Below, piece by piece: positions 1 to 7,214 of a stretch of DNA of 19,974 nucleotides. A model generated the notes under the pieces. That model searched no databases, was not told the DNA's origin, and was given only the letters and a program-made list of their open reading frames with translations. The position numbers were made by a program, and so were the translations under genes. The first letter of the stretch is position 1, and each line of letters begins with the position of its first letter. This DNA comes from CANHCC01 sp040381555 (GTDB taxonomy: Bacteria > Bacteroidota > Bacteroidia > J057 > RFSG01): contig JBEIHC010000049.1 in the NCBI GenBank assembly GCA_040381555.1, positions 1 through 19,974 of the forward strand, read 5' to 3'.

Positions 1-35
1 AATGCCCAGTCAGGGTGTTTGGTTTTGATCTTCAT
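1..35 (-). CDS. 5' end of a leftward gene, possibly a DDE transposase (partial)
   Basis: The minus strand has an ATG at 35 and an open frame of 11 codons to the window edge, reading MKIKTKHPDWA. From memory, a His-Pro-(Asp/Glu)-Trp-Ala stretch close to the N-terminus occurs in some IS4/IS1634-type DDE transposases. Eleven residues are too few to be sure. A perfect palindrome and a strong hairpin lie just upstream, an arrangement that often shields a transposase gene from outside transcription. It could equally be an unrelated gene. The rest of the gene lies outside the window. Confidence 0.35.
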   Translation of the reverse strand, partial: MKIKTKHPDWA

Positions 36-38
36 AAT

Positions 39-56
39 ATTACCTATTTAGGTAAT
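39..56. repeat. perfect 8-bp inverted repeat before the leftward start codon
   Basis: ATTACCTA at 39-46 and TAGGTAAT at 49-56 are exact inverted copies separated by TT. The repeat ends 3 nt before the ATG at 35 of the leftward partial gene. It could therefore be an operator, or an RNA hairpin that would hide the start codon region. Neither role can be proved from sequence alone. Confidence 0.5.
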
Positions 57-70
57 AGCAAAATTCGTAC

Positions 71-108
71 AAAAAAAGCAGACAACCAAATAGTTGACTG
101 CTTTTTTC
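71..108. terminator. strong bidirectional intrinsic terminator-like hairpin
   Basis: AAAAAAGCAG pairs with CTGCTTTTTT. After one A/A mismatch the stem continues with CAAC/GTTG around a CAAATA loop. The A tract on one side and T tract on the other let it work in either direction. It sits between the leftward partial gene and the rightward HNH gene. With no gene feeding into it on the plus strand, its likeliest role is to block read-through into the leftward gene. Confidence 0.7.
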
Positions 109-343
109 TTAAAATGTTACCTATTTTATTTAGAGTTTGGGTTTAATATAACCTTTATTAAAAATGTGGGTCAATTGTGTTTTGTAAAATACCCAGGAAA
201 CTGTAATTTACAAACACAAAATTGGCAGATGTATCTAATTAATGCATTTGTGGCAAGTCAGAAAAATCGTGTTTGGCATTATTTTAAACTGAAGTAATAA
301 AGAATTACAGCTTAAATACTAATAGATTAGTACTAGCAGGGTC

Positions 344-1114
344 ATGAAACAAGGGCAGCGATTATGGACAAGAGAGGAATTGATACTGGCAATTAACTTG
401 TATTGCAAGTTGCCATTTGGGCGTTTACATAATTTAAATCCAGAAGTAATTAATCTTGCCACTTTAATCAATCGCACACCAAGTTCAGTAGCCTATAAAT
501 TGGTGAATTTTGCAAGTCTTGACCCAAGTCTGAAAGCAAGAGGAATAAAAGGCGCATCAAACGCAAGTAAACTAGACAACGAAATATGGAATGAGTTTTT
601 TACTGCTTGGGATATTTTGCCTTATGAAAGTGAAAAATTATTAGCCCATTTTAAACAAACAACCATAGAAGAGTTAAATCAAATACCAGAGGAAGAATTA
701 CCAACAGAAGGAAAAGTAAGAGAACAAGTTGTAAAAGTTAGAGTAAATCAGTCCTTTTTTAGAAGGTCAATTTTGGCAGCATATAATAATAAATGTTGTA
801 TTACTGGAATAAGTCAACCTGAATTGTTAATTGCTGGCCATATTCGTCCTTGGGGGATTGATGAAAAGAATCGATTAAATCCTAGGAACGGAATCGCAAT
901 AAACGCACTTCACGATAAAGCATTTGAGGCAGGTTTAATGACAATTACTCCTGAATATACAATCAAGATTTCATCTCAAATCTTACAGCAAAAAAATCAA
1001 CACTCAATTGATTTTTTTACAAAGTTTGAAAATCACCAAATAATTCTTCCTTCAAGATTTTTACCTGATATTGAATTTTTGAGATATCATAACGATGTAC
1101 GATTTAAACATTAA
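344..1114 (+). CDS. HNH endonuclease (HNH_2 type), restriction/defence-like
   Basis: This 256-residue protein should be a metal-dependent DNA endonuclease. The C-terminal half carries the HNH_2 pattern: CCITG at 151-155, AGHI with His166, NPRNG at 179-183, and LHDKAFEAGL from 189 with His190 as the second histidine. The N-terminal 70 residues (W8, the LAINLYCKLPFG stretch, RTPSSVAYKL at 44-53) look like a small helical DNA-binding domain. An acidic linker rich in Glu follows at about 108-123. Proteins of this layout are common in defence islands. Only 4 nt separate it from the small downstream gene, so the two are probably translated from one message. There is no clear Shine-Dalgarno sequence, as usual in Bacteroidota. 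The exact target (restriction of foreign DNA or a mobile-element function) cannot be told. Confidence 0.8.
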   Translation: MKQGQRLWTREELILAINLYCKLPFGRLHNLNPEVINLATLINRTPSSVAYKLVNFASLDPSLKARGIKGASNASKLDNEIWNEFFTAWDILPYESEKLLAHFKQTTIEELNQIPEEELPTEGKVREQVVKVRVNQSFFRRSILAAYNNKCCITGISQPELLIAGHIRPWGIDEKNRLNPRNGIAINALHDKAFEAGLMTITPEYTIKISSQILQQKNQHSIDFFTKFENHQIILPSRFLPDIEFLRYHNDVRFKH

Positions 1115-1118
1115 CTAA

Positions 1119-1343
1119 ATGGACAATAAGTTATTAGAAACGGTTGCTGACATCTCGTATTATGCTGGCCACAAGAGATATTATTCAGGAAATTCAAGAG
1201 AAGATATTGCAACCTATATTTGGTGGGCAAAAGAATTTGAGTCACTTCACAAAGAGACTGATTGGGATAAAACAGATTATATGTTAAGCATTGAGAAATA
1301 TTTAACTGCTAAATTTTCAGCGCAAAATTTGAATAATAATTAA
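1119..1343 (+). CDS. small hypothetical protein paired with the HNH nuclease
   Basis: A 74-residue soluble protein I do not recognise. It starts with ATG 4 nt after the HNH stop codon and has no competing frame. It is rich in aromatic and charged residues (YYAGHKRYYSG at 14-24, YIWWAKEFE at 33-41), probably mostly helical, with no signal peptide or membrane segment. The tight spacing suggests a partner of the nuclease, for example a specificity subunit or an inhibitor, but nothing in the sequence shows which. Base composition is the same AT-rich type as the nuclease gene, so the two probably moved together. Confidence 0.6.
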   Translation: MDNKLLETVADISYYAGHKRYYSGNSREDIATYIWWAKEFESLHKETDWDKTDYMLSIEKYLTAKFSAQNLNNN

Positions 1344-1655
1344 AAGAAACTCAGAAAAATTGAATGCGGTTAATAAATTTTTAAAGCATATTTACATAGC
1401 TTATACAGGAAAACCTTGTAAATGCCAATTTTACCCTCTCCATTTCCCTCGAATGGACCAGAATACAGTCCTAATAAATGCAAATAGAATGCTTACAACT
1501 ACACTAAAATCAGCAATGGTATTTTGTCGAGCTTGATAATTTTCATTATTTTCAAATTTGGTCAAGTTTAAACTTAGGAAATATAGTCCTGTGTACTCAT
1601 CAGACAAATAGGAATAACCGTAATTTGAAATTTCTATTATCAACTAGCATATGAA
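1344..1655. other. AT-rich gap between convergent genes, no clear gene
   Basis: This stretch of 312 bases lies between the 3' ends of the HNH/partner unit and the helicase operon. No convincing terminator hairpin was found. A leftward 70-codon open frame (1431-1643) starts with TTG immediately after a stop codon and encodes one hydrophobic stretch (about 44-60). I do not consider it supported as a gene. Confidence 0.5.
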
Positions 1656-4600
1656 TTAATTTAATACCTCCACGAATATACCGCGAACCGTTAAATCCCT
1701 TGATTCGTCATTTAACAAAACAATACTTTTATATTCAGAATCAAATGATTGGGGTTTTAATAGAATTAAATCATGACGCCAATTATCCTCAACAGCTGTT
1801 TTTTGACTATCATATAGTTTTACAGTGTATCCTTTTCCAAAATCCGAATCATTAATATTGGCATGTTGCACAAGTACTACTTTGCCAATTCTACTACCGC
1901 CAGTATCTTTTTTAAACAAACACCATGAGCCATTGGGAATGATTTTATTCATGGATTCACCTAACACTTGGCAAACGAAATAATCATTCGAGTAATTAAA
2001 TGATTTGTAGAGTTCTATCCACTTAACATCTGTAATTTCTTGAATATCACTAAATCCACCTGCAGCAACTTTTATGTTAATGAGAGGAATGCAATTCATA
2101 AAAGGCTTTACATCTTGTTCATGTAGGAATCTAAAAGGCAATTGCTTAATTTCGTTGTCAAGTGTTTTGTTATCAATATTTATAATCTGATTGGATTCAG
2201 ATTTGCTAGTCAAATATTCATAAATCGAATCAATTACAGGTTGGTCCAATTTAAATTTAAAATAAACTATTGGCATATTAGAACCAGGCATAACAGCCTG
2301 TTCTATACTATCCTCAATAATTTTAACATTCCCTATAAAATAAAAATCAGAACCTTCTGCATTTTCCCTTTTGATGAAGAGAAGGATTCGTTCTGAATTA
2401 ATCAGATTTTGAATTTCAGAACTGTCAATTTTTCGATTTGAACGAGATTCCCAGGCAAAAACATGTTGATCGATAAAATGATCATTATAGTTTGTAGTTT
2501 GAGAAATATCATCAGATTTGTGATAAGTAACAAAACACGGTGTTATGCTATTTAAAGTACGATAACCAAATATAGTACTTGTAAAGTCGAGAGACCAGTT
2601 AAGAACCCTGCAAACATCTTTGCGACTATATTTGTTGTATCGAATAATCCCACCTACATAATTAACCCTGTTATACTGCCGTCGAAAAACAGCAATGGAA
2701 AAATCAACATTATCTAATAGGTATTTTCGAAAAGTAAGATTACGTAATGAATTTTCAAGATCTTTATCAATTAGTATGTATTCACCTTTCCTAAAGGCTA
2801 TAAGTTTTGATTTTCGAATAAAATTAAAATTTAAATTAACCATACATGACGCTATGGTTTCATCAGAAACCGAATAGTCAAATTCTTTTTTAATAACTTC
2901 TTTAATATCTGATATTTTTACTTTATTATGGATTATTAGATTATGTAGAATTAAACTTTCTTCAACCCGTTTTGAATTATTCACCTCCATAGAAAAAAGT
3001 TCAAGAAGTTTGACTTCGTCATCGTTGAGCAATCCTATAAAACTACTTTCTAAACTCTTTACAAAATTGAAATATGATTTCGAATGGCTTACAAACAAAA
3101 ATGGATCTCTTGAACCATGTTCGATAAAATCTATCATCATTGGAATCCTTCCTAATTTAAATTTTAAAAGATTATAGTCATTCACCAAATCTTTTCGTAA
3201 TTGCATATTTGCTGCATCAATTGCGTCAAATATTTTCTCCCTAGCAATTTTGTCAAAGTTAATTGTGGATGTACCAGGAATAAGACTACTCCCGCTAGCC
3301 ATCAACTTCCTTATTGAATCTTTATTGTAAGATGTATCACCGTATAAAGCAATTGGCACTAAAAAATTATTCTTGTAATTACCAATGAAATCTATTACGG
3401 TCAAATAATCTTTATTTTCCAATTTCCTTAAACCTCGCCCTAGTTGTTGCACAAAAACTATTGCAGATTGAGTTGGGCGTAGCATTATAATTTGATTGAT
3501 ACTTGGTATATCAATCCCTTCATTAAAAATATCAACTGTAAAAATATAATCTAAATCAAATGAATCGGACTCAAGTTGGAGAATCGCCTGAGCTCTCTCT
3601 TCTTCGCTACTTGCACCTGAAAGAGCTATCGTATTAAATCCTCGCAAATTAAATCCGTTTGAAAGTGCTCTACATTCCTGTACTGATGAACAAAATATTA
3701 AGCCACGAACTTTGCCATTATCACAGCCATAAATTTTTGCCTTTTCGATTATCCGTTCGATTCTTTCAGCTGAAGTTAATAAATTAAACTCTGAATTATC
3801 TTCGAGCAAATTTCCATTTACTGTAATATCTATAACACCATAATAATGGAATGGACAAAGAATATTTTCATCCAGTGCACGATGTAAACGAATCTCATAT
3901 GCAATGTTATAATCAAACAATTTAAATATATCCAACCCGTCTGTTCTCTCTGGAGTTGCTGTCATCCCTAATAGAAATTTAGGCTTGAAGTAATCAAGCA
4001 TTTTAACATAGGAATCAGCACCTGCTCGATGAGTTTCATCTACAACAATATAATCAAAATGCTCAGGATTAAATTGCTTTAAATTATCTTCTTTAGAAAT
4101 TGTCTGGATTGTACTAAAAATAAATTCAGATTCTGAATCTTTTTGACTTCCGGAGTAAATCCCCATTTTTTTTGCATTTCCAAATATTTTCTTGTAGGCA
4201 TTCATTGAAGTAATTGCAATATTTAAGCGATGCACCACAAACAAAAATTTCTTTGGATTATATTTCTTAACATCAAAAGCAGATAGAAATGTCTTTCCAG
4301 TACCAGTAGCAGATATTAATAAGGCCTTACTTTTACCTTGATGACGCAAACTTTCAATATTATTCAAGGCTTCCACTTGCATAGAATTCGGAATTATTTC
4401 CTTTTGATCAGAAATTAGCAGTTCCTTTTTTACAAGATTGGAATAGTCTATTTGCTTTTTATATAAAATTTCATAATTTGAGATAAATAATGAATCCACA
4501 AATACAGCTTTTTGATATTCTGTTGTAAATTCATTAATCGCACTAAAAATTATATGACTTAATGGAGTTGCTGTAACTTTCAAATTCCATTCTATATTCG

Positions 4601-5045
4601 AGCAAAGGGCTGATGAGGTTAAATTACTACTGCCAATTATTAAATCATAAACATCATTTTTCTTAAACAAATATCCTTTTGAATGGAACGCATCATCAAT
4701 TGCAATCTTAATTTCGATATTCTTAAATTGCATTAATCGTTTTAATGCCTCTGGCTGAGTAAAGTTTAGATATTGAGAGACCAATATTTTACCTTTTATT
4801 CCTTTTTGTTCTAATGAAATGAGGGTCTCAATTAAAGTAGCAACACCACTTGTAGTTACAAATGCAACTGAAAACCAAAATTCATCACAATTATTTAAAC
4901 ACTGAATAATTGTTGAAAGTATCTTTTTGCCTTCTCTTTTATCATTAACTAGAAATTGAGGCAAATATGTCTTAGATGAAGGTAAACTCCGATTTATATA
5001 ACCTGCCTTTAAACTTTCTTCTAACTGATTATTTATTAGATTCAT
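1656..5045 (-). CDS. PLD nuclease - SF2 helicase - DUF3427 - S24 (LexA-like) fusion protein
   Basis: A large (1129-residue) nucleic-acid-processing protein, probably for defence or repair. Domains in order: PLD/HKD-type nuclease at about 30-200, with H121-S-K123 and the GSSN motif at 138-141; superfamily II DEAD/DEAH helicase at about 215-560, with Walker A ATGTGKT at 246-252, DETH at 336-339, MTAT at 361-364 and motif VI QQLGRGLR at 533-540; a helical region at about 600-770; DUF3427 at about 780-945 (YSRKDV, VTYHK, Y-x-D and FAW landmarks); and a C-terminal S24 peptidase-like domain at about 985-1129. The last has GESM with Ser1031, YTVKLY with Lys1075, and an Ala995-Gly996 pair placed like the LexA cleavage site. 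Only one HxK motif is visible, so the nuclease may act as a dimer. The PLD-helicase-DUF3427 layout is a known family; the S24 tail is the odd part. The ATG lies 7 nt after the NUDIX stop codon, so the two genes form an operon. Confidence 0.9.
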   Translation of the reverse strand: MNLINNQLEESLKAGYINRSLPSSKTYLPQFLVNDKREGKKILSTIIQCLNNCDEFWFSVAFVTTSGVATLIETLISLEQKGIKGKILVSQYLNFTQPEALKRLMQFKNIEIKIAIDDAFHSKGYLFKKNDVYDLIIGSSNLTSSALCSNIEWNLKVTATPLSHIIFSAINEFTTEYQKAVFVDSLFISNYEILYKKQIDYSNLVKKELLISDQKEIIPNSMQVEALNNIESLRHQGKSKALLISATGTGKTFLSAFDVKKYNPKKFLFVVHRLNIAITSMNAYKKIFGNAKKMGIYSGSQKDSESEFIFSTIQTISKEDNLKQFNPEHFDYIVVDETHRAGADSYVKMLDYFKPKFLLGMTATPERTDGLDIFKLFDYNIAYEIRLHRALDENILCPFHYYGVIDITVNGNLLEDNSEFNLLTSAERIERIIEKAKIYGCDNGKVRGLIFCSSVQECRALSNGFNLRGFNTIALSGASSEEERAQAILQLESDSFDLDYIFTVDIFNEGIDIPSINQIIMLRPTQSAIVFVQQLGRGLRKLENKDYLTVIDFIGNYKNNFLVPIALYGDTSYNKDSIRKLMASGSSLIPGTSTINFDKIAREKIFDAIDAANMQLRKDLVNDYNLLKFKLGRIPMMIDFIEHGSRDPFLFVSHSKSYFNFVKSLESSFIGLLNDDEVKLLELFSMEVNNSKRVEESLILHNLIIHNKVKISDIKEVIKKEFDYSVSDETIASCMVNLNFNFIRKSKLIAFRKGEYILIDKDLENSLRNLTFRKYLLDNVDFSIAVFRRQYNRVNYVGGIIRYNKYSRKDVCRVLNWSLDFTSTIFGYRTLNSITPCFVTYHKSDDISQTTNYNDHFIDQHVFAWESRSNRKIDSSEIQNLINSERILLFIKRENAEGSDFYFIGNVKIIEDSIEQAVMPGSNMPIVYFKFKLDQPVIDSIYEYLTSKSESNQIINIDNKTLDNEIKQLPFRFLHEQDVKPFMNCIPLINIKVAAGGFSDIQEITDVKWIELYKSFNYSNDYFVCQVLGESMNKIIPNGSWCLFKKDTGGSRIGKVVLVQHANINDSDFGKGYTVKLYDSQKTAVEDNWRHDLILLKPQSFDSEYKSIVLLNDESRDLTVRGIFVEVLN

Positions 5046-5052
5046 GTTAGTG

Positions 5053-5445
5053 TTATTGGATCATTAGTTTCGTCACAATCGGAATATCTGCTTCTGCCCA
5101 ATCTAATAGATCTAAATCACTTTTATTTAACCACATATAACTGATATGCTCCGTCAAAGTAACAATCGGGTTCTCACATATACAAATAAAACTATGCATA
5201 ATTAAATGAAAATCTGGATATTGATGCGTAACTGAAAGGAACTCTTCCTGAACCTCAATATACATTTTCAATTCTTCTAATATTTCTCTTTTTATTGCAT
5301 CCTCTTTGGTTTCTCCAGCCTCCATTTTACCTCCAGGAAATTCAAACTTTTTTGAAATATAATCAAGTTTATTTTCGCCCCGTTGTACACATAACACTTT
5401 ACTATCATAAATAATTATGGCTGCGACTACTTCAATTGTTTTCAT
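5053..5445 (-). CDS. NUDIX hydrolase, (deoxy)nucleoside triphosphate pyrophosphohydrolase type
   Basis: A 130-residue MutT-like enzyme expected to hydrolyse a nucleoside triphosphate or related pyrophosphate compound with Mg2+. The Nudix box runs from Gly39 to Met61: Gly39, Glu45, Arg53, Glu54, Glu57 and Glu58 are all in place. The Gly of the usual EExGU ending is Lys60 instead. The segment FEFPGGK before the box is typical of MutT proteins. It is the first gene of the helicase operon, with 7 nt between the genes. From memory, NUDIX proteins of this type are often found beside DUF3427 helicases, which suggests joint work on nucleotides or DNA ends during defence or stress. The substrate cannot be read from sequence. 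The start is ATG without a Shine-Dalgarno sequence. Confidence 0.88.
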   Translation of the reverse strand: MKTIEVVAAIIIYDSKVLCVQRGENKLDYISKKFEFPGGKMEAGETKEDAIKREILEELKMYIEVQEEFLSVTHQYPDFHLIMHSFICICENPIVTLTEHISYMWLNKSDLDLLDWAEADIPIVTKLMIQ

Positions 5446-5479
5446 TCTGTATTAGTTATTGTTGGTCTGGAATGTATTG

Positions 5480-5653
5480 TTATGATTGAATATCTACAGA
5501 ATCGGCAAAAGGAAATTTCGTGCAAAAATCTACTGCCTTCTTGTCATTTAACGAACTCGCTCCAACACAAGAAAAAACCGAAAAACAATTCAAACTACGC
5601 ATTAAAACTTTTGAAATTTCTGCTTGAGAATCATTTCTAACTGTTGGTGCCAT
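5480..5653 (-). CDS. possible small protein upstream of the NUDIX gene
   Basis: A 57-codon leftward open frame runs from an ATG at 5653 to a TAA at 5480, 34 nt before the NUDIX start codon. It begins MAPTVRNDSQAEISKVLMRS and contains three cysteines, with no signal peptide. It could be the first gene of the NUDIX-helicase operon or a decayed fragment of a longer gene. I recognise no family, and an open frame of this length can occur by chance. Confidence 0.25.
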   Translation of the reverse strand: MAPTVRNDSQAEISKVLMRSLNCFSVFSCVGASSLNDKKAVDFCTKFPFADSVDIQS

Positions 5654-5832
5654 TCTTTAGTATTGAATTATTACTGCAAGTTACTTAATGAAATCTATTC
5701 ATAAAAGAAAAAAAATACATAGAGGAATTCTGATTGAGATACCGATTCAAATCTATCCATTTATTTAGGCGTAAGACCTTTTGACACCCTTCCAATTCTG
5801 ATTTATTGCAATTTAGAAACAACTAATACGAA
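5654..5832. other. gap at the right edge of the AT-rich island
   Basis: No gene, terminator or clear promoter is visible in these 179 bases. Base composition changes here: AT-rich sequence to the left, more balanced sequence to the right, beginning with the anmK 3' end. This is the likely boundary of the acquired segment, though no direct repeat marking an insertion was found. Confidence 0.4.
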
Positions 5833-6900
5833 TTAATCCCATTTACCCCCCCCATGCAAAGACCCCGAAGAGGTATCCTTCCCTCCCCCCGTCCTCTCCT
5901 TCATCGTATTCGGCAAGCCCAGCAATCTTCTGTAACCCAACCAAGCGAAGATTAAAGCTTCTTTGCCTTCCAATATTGTTGGGTCTGGAACGAAGATACA
6001 TATTTCGGGCAGGTACTCTTTCAGTAGATGAATCAAATGCTGGTTCCAGGCACCACCTCCGCTTTCCATCATTTTGCCTTTTTTTCCTTGGAGGAGTCGA
6101 CTAATCTGGAAGGCTATATGGTGGCTTACAGTGCATAATTGATCCGCTTCGGAATGTTGGTTAAACTCTGTTAAAATGGGCAAAAAGTCTGACAGAAACC
6201 ATTCTATCCCTAAGCTCTTGGGCGCTTGTTGCTGAAAGAAGGATAATTCATTTAAGCGTGCAAAGAGAGCGGGAATCCTTTCTCCAGATGCAGCGAGTTT
6301 TCCCTCCGCATCATAGGCCAGACCTATTTTTCCTGCTAGGTAATTTAAAGCCAGATTGCACACCGTTACATCACAGGCGAAGAAATCCTTAACATGAATA
6401 TTGGCAAATCCCCCTAGATTTAAGAATAGGCTATATTCCGGGAACAGGGCAATTTCGCCGGGCGGAACTAGAGGTGCGCCTTGTCCTCCAAGTGCTACAT
6501 CCTGCATTCTGAAATTGGTGATTACCGGAAGTCCGAGTAAAGCGGTCATGGTTTCTCCATCGCCTATTTGAAGGGTCAAGCCTTTGTCGGGCTGGTGAAA
6601 AACGGTGTGACCATGAGCAGCCACAGCATCAGGACGAATGCCTGTTTGTTGAATGACTGCTTTCACTGCCTCTGCCTGATAATGACCAAAGTCAATGTCG
6701 AGACGGGTCAATTCTAGTCCGCTTAAGTCCCTTGCTGTAGCCAATTGAGTTCGCCAGTGTTCGGAGTAGGGCTGGCAGTGAAATCCCAGCATTTCCCATG
6801 TTCCATCCACATCAAATCGAACGGTAGCGATGTCTAATCCATCTAAGGAGGTTCCGGACATTAAGCCCATTAAGGTCAGTTGTTTTGGGGTTCTATGCAT
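5833..6900 (-). CDS. anmK: anhydro-N-acetylmuramic acid kinase
   Basis: This enzyme opens and phosphorylates 1,6-anhydro-MurNAc with ATP to give MurNAc-6-phosphate, a cytoplasmic step of peptidoglycan recycling. The AnmK signature MSGTSLDGLD sits at 14-23. Further landmarks are HGHTVFH at 96-102, QDVALGGQGAPLVP from 133 (Asp134 is the expected catalytic base), GGFANI at 163-168, a GGG turn at 281-283, and EALIFAWLG at 314-322. I chose the ATG at 6900 (355 residues) because the family starts just before this signature. An ATG at 6942 in the same frame would add 14 unconserved residues. The C-terminal tail is very Gly-rich and crosses a run of eight G on the coding strand (5846-5853), but its TGGGKDTSSGSLHGG part still resembles the usual family end. 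The gene stands alone on its strand. Confidence 0.93.
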   Translation of the reverse strand: MHRTPKQLTLMGLMSGTSLDGLDIATVRFDVDGTWEMLGFHCQPYSEHWRTQLATARDLSGLELTRLDIDFGHYQAEAVKAVIQQTGIRPDAVAAHGHTVFHQPDKGLTLQIGDGETMTALLGLPVITNFRMQDVALGGQGAPLVPPGEIALFPEYSLFLNLGGFANIHVKDFFACDVTVCNLALNYLAGKIGLAYDAEGKLAASGERIPALFARLNELSFFQQQAPKSLGIEWFLSDFLPILTEFNQHSEADQLCTVSHHIAFQISRLLQGKKGKMMESGGGAWNQHLIHLLKEYLPEICIFVPDPTILEGKEALIFAWLGYRRLLGLPNTMKERTGGGKDTSSGSLHGGGKWD

Positions 6901-6942
6901 TCCAAGGTGGGTTATTAATTTATACCTTTTATTATTTAACAA

Positions 6943-7163
6943 GTTCGTTTGCTTATCTCCCCCTCCCTAACCCTCCCCGGAGGTGAGGGGATCCAACCCA
7001 CATGCCACAACTTGTTGGGTTTTGAATTTCGTTTAACTCGCTAAGAATTATTCCAATCTTTACTAGATTCCCTATTCTTACTACAAAAAATGCAGAGAGC
7101 CTTTTTTTTCATTTTTTAAGACATTCAGACAAATCTATAGAGCAAAAGAAAATAAACCATTAA
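6943..7163. repeat. intergenic stretch with G/C-rich imperfect hairpins
   Basis: The run CCCTCCC...GGAGGTGAGGG (6971-6989) folds as CCCTC/GAGGG plus CC/GG. A second inverted pair, AACCCA at 6995-7000 and TGGGTT at 7016-7021, follows. The pyrimidine-rich strand resembles dispersed intergenic repeats seen in many Bacteroidota, but only one copy is in this window. The rest of the gap is AT-rich and holds no gene. Confidence 0.4.
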
Positions 7164-7195
7164 CAAAAATGGTCGCCAGAAGACGACCATTTTTG
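7164..7195 (-). terminator. intrinsic terminator downstream of the peptide transporter gene
   Basis: CAAAAATGGTCG (7164-7175) and CGACCATTTTTG (7184-7195) form a perfect 12-bp stem with an 8-nt loop. It lies about 20 nt past the transporter stop codon, with a T-rich end in the leftward direction. The matching A/T arms could allow activity in both directions. Confidence 0.85.
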
Positions 7196-7214
7196 CTATA
7201 GCTTAATGGGATAC

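Noticed and set aside
94..297. Rightward 67-codon frame upstream of the HNH gene
   Set aside because: It begins inside the stem of the terminator-like hairpin, shows no domain or signal and looks like random translation of AT-rich DNA.
1431..1643. Leftward 70-codon frame after the helicase gene with one hydrophobic stretch
   Set aside because: Only a TTG start directly after a stop codon, no recognisable family and no supporting spacing signal beyond position.
5746..5762. TAGATTTG-like match to the Bacteroidota -7 promoter element on the minus strand
   Set aside because: No TTG element at the expected distance upstream, and single matches of this short motif are frequent in AT-rich DNA.
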